From Suillus spraguei (lineage: Eukaryota > Basidiomycota > Agaricomycetes > Boletales > Suillaceae): DNA of 64,000 nucleotides. Location: NCBI GenBank assembly GCA_016800925.1, contig JABCPU010000102.1, positions 121,844 through 185,843 of the forward strand, given 5' to 3'. Numbering within the stretch: position 1 is the stretch's first letter; each line of letters begins with the position of its first letter. The notes beneath the pieces were generated by a model, which did no database searches, was not told the origin of the DNA, and saw nothing but the letters and a program-made list of their open reading frames with translations. Shown here one piece after another: positions 58,574 to 64,000 of the stretch. Both the position numbers and the translations under genes were made by a program.

Positions 58574-58644
58574 GGGCCTCATGGTGGCGATGTGGAACTG
58601 AAAGCGAGAGGAGTATTGTTAGCATGCGCGCATGATAATTTGGT

Positions 58645-58722
58645 GGGTGTGCTGCGCTCACCCCAGTCAGGTTTGGATTCCAGTTTGAATCCAAACCTAA
58701 CTGGGGTGAGCGCGCAGCACCC
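58645..58722. repeat. Second palindrome, 36-bp arms, 6-nt loop
   Basis: GGTTTGGATTC / GAATCCAAACC around the loop CAGTTT, continuing through CTCACCCCAGT / ACTGGGGTGAG. There are one internal mismatch and a small shift in the outer GCTGC part. Confidence 0.9.
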
Positions 58723-58799
58723 TTGTGTTTGACCACCTATGAGGTATGGACCTGCTGCTCTCCCGGATAAAGTCTCCGCTTTCCCACTGTCGTGCAATC

Positions 58800-60860
58800 C
58801 CTAAGCCAGCATTTTTCTTTCCTTGTGCCCAAGCACAGCCATGGACCGCCGGTCGTTGAAGTTGCACCAGATCGCAAAGTCACTGTAACGTACATTTTCT
58901 CACTTCTTAGTCCCCTTTACTGATTTGTGCACCACAGCGGCTTCCTGCTGCCAAAATACCGGAATACAGGAAGGTAGACGATGCTCGACATATCCGTCCG
59001 CGCCACAGGAAAACAACTCAACCGATGTCGATTCGCTCACAGACGTGCATTGGTGCAATGCATTCCTATGCTACCACTCCTGTTGGTCTCATAGCAGACT
59101 GAGGATGCCTCCTTGATGGCGCTTGGAGCTCCAACCGATGACACTTATATATCGAATCATACACCATCTGCGATACTGAGTAGATTTTCAAATCATAAAC
59201 TTGGATAAGTCGGATTATCGTGTACTCATCCTCATTAAGGGGACGTTGATCTGGTCAAGATCGAAATGACATCATTTTACATCATGGATTGCAGTGACAC
59301 ATTTGTCTCCGTCAGTGTGCGGATGTCTCACAATTGCTCTCTGACATATATAAGGTCGTCGTCGTCTGAATTAACCTTTTTTCACTCATACTTCCACTTT
59401 CTTCGCTGTATTTAGACCTCTAACTTCATACAATCGAAATACACCACAACACGACCTTCGCACGATATACAAACGATTCTCAAGCATGCGAATTAGACTA
59501 CACGGTTACTGGATTCGAGCAAGCAGGCCGTCTCACTTTCAGCTGGGCCTTTGCAATAGCTGGGTTTAGATTCCTCTTTCCGATAGCACCTGTTGGGATC
59601 GACTAGATACCAAATCCTGCCTAACCGATTATCTCTTCCAATCGTCTACTTCTCCAGACCCTCTTTTCAAGGATGACCTCATTTTCTGGAATCAAATCAA
59701 CGCTTGTGGTCGCTTGTAGTCTTTTGCAGTACCTTTGACTTCCGATCATCCTCTGCCCTTGGCCAACCCGATCGTCCAGCTCGAATTTGTCGATGGACTC
59801 GCGCTAGCTTCGATTGTGAGCTGACTGGATCAGCCCCATCACCTCGTATGCAAGTTGGTCCTTGGGATCCGCCTATTTCTGAATGAGATTCGAGTTGATT
59901 CGACCGACCATTGCACTTCGATTTGGTCGAGTACTCCACCAATTTCTGCGTACCTCAAGAGTCAACTTCAACTTTGAGCTGCAAACACCATGGCTCCCAC
60001 TTCTATCTCTCGTTCAACCATACCAAGTATCCCTGATACAGCCGTATTATGAAGGACCGACTCGAGACTAGTAAGATACTTCCTGCATCTTCAGTGTAAG
60101 TGACGTCTAATGCCAGACGGCCGAGTCATTTTGTCGTCGCACATATTCCAGGAGGTGTTGTCCCTCTGGTTATTCTGCCATCAATATCTTGTACACTTTT
60201 GGTGGTCGTCCTTATCTTGTGCATGCCCATTGCCCAAAGCCGTTGGCGGAGAGCGGGTCGTCTCTGGTAAGTAGACCAAAAATTACTGTTTCTTCAAGGA
60301 TGCGCTTCTTAGGCATCGCCGTACCGCTGATCACAGGATCAAATTCGAAAATCTTCGATCTTCATAACCAATCAAGCCCGGAACAAGGAACAGACGACCT
60401 CCAAAGGTGAGTACATCGATTTCACAAATATTATTGACCCACCACATTATAGTACTCGCATAACAGGCGATAACGCCCATGCCTTGGCCTGTCTTTCTGA
60501 CACTCCTTAGTTGAATTGGGAATTTAATGATGTTGATCAGGAAACCCGAATAAGTTCGCATTCACAGATCTATGGTATGTTCCTTATCTTCGATATGATC
60601 ATCTAACTCTCTCGACTACACACCGGTCGCCTCGTGGTTGGATCTGGGTGACGTCGATGGGCATTGGTTGGCCGGGAGCAGGTTGCGAGATGTTACATTT
60701 TTACTCACTATATTGTATTCTATGGATGAGCGCTTGATTTCAGTAACAAAGAAACGAATATCGGAAGTATGTTGTCTGATAACAGGGTACCAGAAACCGC
60801 TATGATTTCGACTCACGAATTAGTTGAAGAATCACAAGGTTTAGTTACGGATTGGTAGTC
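58800..60860. other. Intergenic or unrecognised genes; TATA box at 59347
   Basis: Composition is genic and CpG-containing. A plus-strand TATATAAG (59347-59354), followed by a CT-rich stretch, looks like a fungal core promoter, but only short frames follow (29 codons from 59485). Frames at 59697-59942, 59883-60071 and 60189-60410 have no recognised domain. One or more small intron-rich genes may be hidden here. Confidence 0.3.
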
Positions 60861-60908
60861 CAGCTCTATCACAAGAGGTGTACATGACTCGGGTGTCTCC
60901 TAAAAGGA

Positions 60909-63551
60909 TCAATACAGATACCTGAAGCCCTTCCTTCGCTTCACAGCCTCCTCGAATGTGATCCCTTCTAATCTAGCAGCCTCTTCAATACGTTCGCGTC
61001 CAGGACCCTCCAATAACTTTTTCTCCACCATATCCATGTGATTATTCTCTTTGATTAATATCCGCCGCATTACTATCAATAGGTGAGTACATCAGAGCGG
61101 TCAAGTCATAATTTTGCTCACAGAAGGCCAGGGATGAAGACAAAACGAGACTGCACAATGCTATAATCATGGATTGATGGTATTCAGGACCCCACGCAGC
61201 ATTCCAGATATACGAGCCCATCCTATGGAAAATTGTAAGCAATCCGACATCACACTGATCATAGAGACCTCACAAATTTCCGAGGTTTCCAAACCCATTG
61301 ACAAGACCCATGGCTACAGAGCGTTTTGCCGGTGGACGAGGAATGGCATTTGAAACCCAGGTCAATGTCAAAGCAAATCCTTTCGAAAATGTATCAAGCT
61401 TGCGTTCAACGTCCTAATCAGAACTTACCACAATATCAGTGGCCATAAGGAACAAGGACAGATATCGCCCGCCCGTAGCCATGGTGCATAGAGAGATGAT
61501 ATATCCAATGATAACCACCCACCACCAGCCAGCAATATGGAAGAATCGTTCTCCAGACCTGTCTATTCATTCTGTCAAAATGAGTGTCGGATTACCGGAA
61601 ATCAAGCGTACCTGCATGCCATGCGCCGAGTACACAACAGATTGACGCGAATACCCATGGAGGACTAGCGATCACGCGACGATGAGCCATGACTGTGAAT
61701 GTAACAAACTGAATGACATGCTTACGCCGACATCAACAACGTGACAGTAGTGCCGAAACCAAGCGTGGCAGTTAAGCTATATCGCTCTATGTTAGTAAAT
61801 AGTTGCAACACTGTTTATATACTTACGTGGGGAAAAAGTTGAGGTAGCTCAGGCCCAGGAGTTGTGAGCAGGTCATAAACATGAAGATGATGGTCTTTGG
61901 ATCCTTGATAGCCAGGAATAAACCATCGAAAATACTGTGAGGTTCCGGACGATGTGCCAATTAAAAAAAGTAACATTTTTAGTAGCACCTTGTCAATGAT
62001 ACTAGGGAAACTTGAGCTGGACTTACGTAAGGTTGTCGGAATCCTTGTCAGCCTCCCCTGCATCTTCTGCAAGGCGAACTTGAGCCAAACGGCGTTCCGC
62101 TGCGTTAAGCCATCGAGTATTATGGGGCTGTGTATTGCAATGTCAGACAAGCCGAAACTTGTTCCAAAAATGCTGTGCTCACGAAATCTGGAAGAAGCCA
62201 CCTGGATAAAACCGTGGCTGTCAACTTTGAGTAAGAATAAAAATACGTAAAAGCGCACATCGTCAAGAAGCCGAAGAACATGGTGATGGCGCCCTATATC
62301 GAGGAAGTGGCCGATCAGCGCAGAATATTCGGGTGTTGTGACACATACCTCTATGTAGAATAACCTGCGGTGCGGCACTCCTGTCAGAGCATTGTTTCTA
62401 GAAGAGGGGTTTTGCCTTACCATCTCCAGGCCGCAAGTCCTAGTACGCCTTGCATTTTTGCAAGAATTCCAGCTGCAACCAACTAAGCAGGGATTTTATC
62501 AGGCGTTATGGTCTACTGTAACGATAGCAAGCTTACGCTTCCGAATGCATTCGAGATTAAAAGACCACAATAGAACCAGGCTGACCGCGCGGCGAGCTCC
62601 TGAATGCGTTGCATGAGTAGCGGCCATGATTTCAAAAACACTGTGGTGTTCACCTTCCTGGTATACCATCGCGAAAGCAGATACATGATACCAGGATAGA
62701 ATGCAGCCTGTAGAAATCCGCACCCGTTCAGCCCGCACATAGTTATCGTAAAGGGAATTTTATACTTCTGGAAGTCCAATGAATATACGACAAACTATGA
62801 TTCCCGCAAAATTAGTGGTGACCTGCGTGGTGGTTAGCAAGCACGAGTTACAACTTCCAACAAAGCTTACCCCAGTCATAGCACTTGTAAGGCCCCATCC
62901 AATGACGCAAGCCCCAATATAAAGAGATGGTCTGGGTCGTGTCTTTTTTAGTATCGACTAGACCAAAATATTTGCAATCACAACCAACCGTGAATATAGC
63001 TCAAAATCTGTTGATCATCGAAATCAGTCTGGCATTCATTGACAGTAGCATAGAAACAAACCATGTTCGAGGGTATCTGGTCGTAGATGAGATGTTGTGA
63101 GTAAGATCGCATGGGTTGTGCAGAAAATTTGCTCACTTGTGCCGGGCAATAGGTGGCATAAAGAACAGCCAGAATGGTATCATACTGAATGGCTAGTGGA
63201 TCGATTAAGCATGGATACTACAGTAGTCCACTTCACTTACTTGTCAATCCAAGATCTTGCTCTAAACCTTGCAGCCGGGCAGCAGTAATAGCAACACGCT
63301 ACGCATAGCACACATGAGTACGCTGAGGTTGTGATTGGATATTTGCTTACGTCAATGTAGTTCAAAATGTATATGACTATGGCAGTGGGCATTAGTCGGC
63401 AGTCCAATTTGCGCACCAGTGCCCGTTCTCCCGCCTTCCTGGCGTCTGCAGTCAACAACCTGAAGTCGTCGTCGTCGTCATTCGACACTGTGATCGCATT
63501 TTCTGCGAAGGATTCAGACTTCTTCATTTCCTCGATGGGCATGTGGGGCAA
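60909..63551 (-). CDS. Anion:cation symporter (allantoate permease-like) MFS transporter, copy 2, apparently intact
   Basis: Exon 1 (63551-63351) codes for 67 residues: a Ser/Asp-rich cytosolic start, then RALVRKLDCRLMPT and IYILNYID, the family's entry into the first membrane helix. Further exons follow in order: RVAITAARLQGLEQDLGLT, IQYDTILAVLYATYCPAQ, IPSNM, the WGLTSAMTG helix, the AAFYPGIMYLLSRWYT signature, WRWLFYIE, LPDF, then RWLNAAERRLAQVRLAEDAG, LTATLGFGTTVTLLMSA, SNAIPRPPAKR, a YIWNAAWGPEYHQSMII piece and the tail EEAVKRRKGFRYLY before TGA at 60909-60911. Order and motifs match the ACS family (Dal5/Tna1-like); about a dozen GT-AG introns near 50 bp separate the exons. The substrate cannot be read from sequence; allantoate, ureidosuccinate or nicotinate-type anions are candidates. 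Confidence 0.85.
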
Positions 63552-63608
63552 GGAAGATCAGCGAAACGCTGCGCCAGCTTCACGTGGTAATCCCAGCCAA
63601 ACGGATGT

Positions 63609-63635
63609 CTTTTATACCTGACTGGATGCATTATC
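63609..63635 (-). promoter_or_regulatory. Core promoter of transporter copy 2 (TATA, GATA motif)
   Basis: TATAAAAG lies 58-65 bp before the ATG and GATAA lies at 63631-63635, as in copy 1. CACGTG lies between TATA and ATG (near 63582); copy 1 has AACGTG there. Confidence 0.55.
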
Positions 63636-63639
63636 ACGA

Positions 63640-64000
63640 TGCCTGTGAATTGCCCAAGTCCAAAGTGGAAACAACCAGAATGCCATCACCTGGAGGGAAT
63701 ATAATTTGGCAAACGCCGGTGGCGCTAATACGTGACCCAATATCAGCTTCTATTTATAAGTACAAGCCGGTCTTGTGTCTAACTATACCACATGAAACAG
63801 GGTCGATCCCCCTTGGAGCAAGTCAGCAATCACATCGTCCTGAACACTAATAGAATGACACTTGTGGGTAAATCTTCCAGATCTATGCGTATACATGACG
63901 ATATGATGTCCGAGTCTCTCGCGCCAGGGTTCCACAACTCAAAGAGCACACTATTCGCATTTTTATGCGTGTGAGACAATGATAATCACGATGAAAGCCC
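63640..64000. other. Upstream region of transporter copy 2
   Basis: Diverged copy of 56947-57250. No gene is seen before the window ends. Confidence 0.4.

Noticed and set aside
61815..62423. 202-codon minus-strand frame as an independent gene
   Set aside because: It reads through introns and exons of the transporter in the wrong frame; the true exons are clear in the other frames.

Overview
The window looks like nuclear DNA of a filamentous fungus, most likely an agaricomycete basidiomycete. The one clear host gene family is split by many introns of about 50 bp, and the transposon relics (PIF/Harbinger, chromodomain Ty3/gypsy, Ty1/copia, and a DDE transposase family common in agaricomycetes) fit that group. 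I cannot name the species. There are no rRNA genes, CRISPR arrays or bacterial-style operons.

Layout: about 1-52.6 kb is a graveyard of mobile elements and 52.6-64 kb is gene-bearing. The graveyard starts with 5.6 kb of AT-rich DNA with almost no CpG and one Ulp1-like protease relic. It continues with an SNF2-type ATPase relic, a 140-bp satellite, a DDE transposase pseudogene inside a terminal-inverted-repeat (TIR) element (10.5-14.7 kb), two related unidentified coding relics (15.5-18 and 22.3-23 kb), a PIF/Harbinger transposase relic (24.6-26.4 kb) and the end of a chromovirus pol (29.5-30.6 kb). From 30.6 to 47.6 kb there are stacked LTR-like and TIR-like repeats, many with readable target-site duplications (TSDs). 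A young Ty1/copia element (47.6-52.6 kb) closes the region.

Repeat families, named here for reference: A and A' (0.7-1.0 kb, TIR-like, starting TGTAAAGATACAA), B (about 0.95 kb, TIRs starting TGTAGCGAAC), C (1.3-1.5 kb LTR containing an 8-bp minisatellite), D (0.77 kb LTR) and F (1.06 kb LTR-like). A, A' and B share a terminal signature and dense ACCGC/GCGGT words, so they probably share a transposase family. The 10.5-14.7 kb A copy carries a transposase relic and is the best candidate for the former autonomous member. C flanks a 7.4-kb non-coding LTR element bounded by CCTGG on both sides.

The right part holds two tRNA-Leu(CAA)-like sequences in tandem, a 417-bp MITE with 72-bp arms, and a tandem duplication of a minus-strand gene for a transporter of the anion:cation symporter (allantoate permease-like) branch of the major facilitator superfamily. 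The right-hand copy (60.9-63.6 kb) appears intact. The left-hand copy (54.2-56.9 kb) has one-base indels near both ends and looks like a pseudogene. Between them lie a small unrecognised gene and two strong palindromes.
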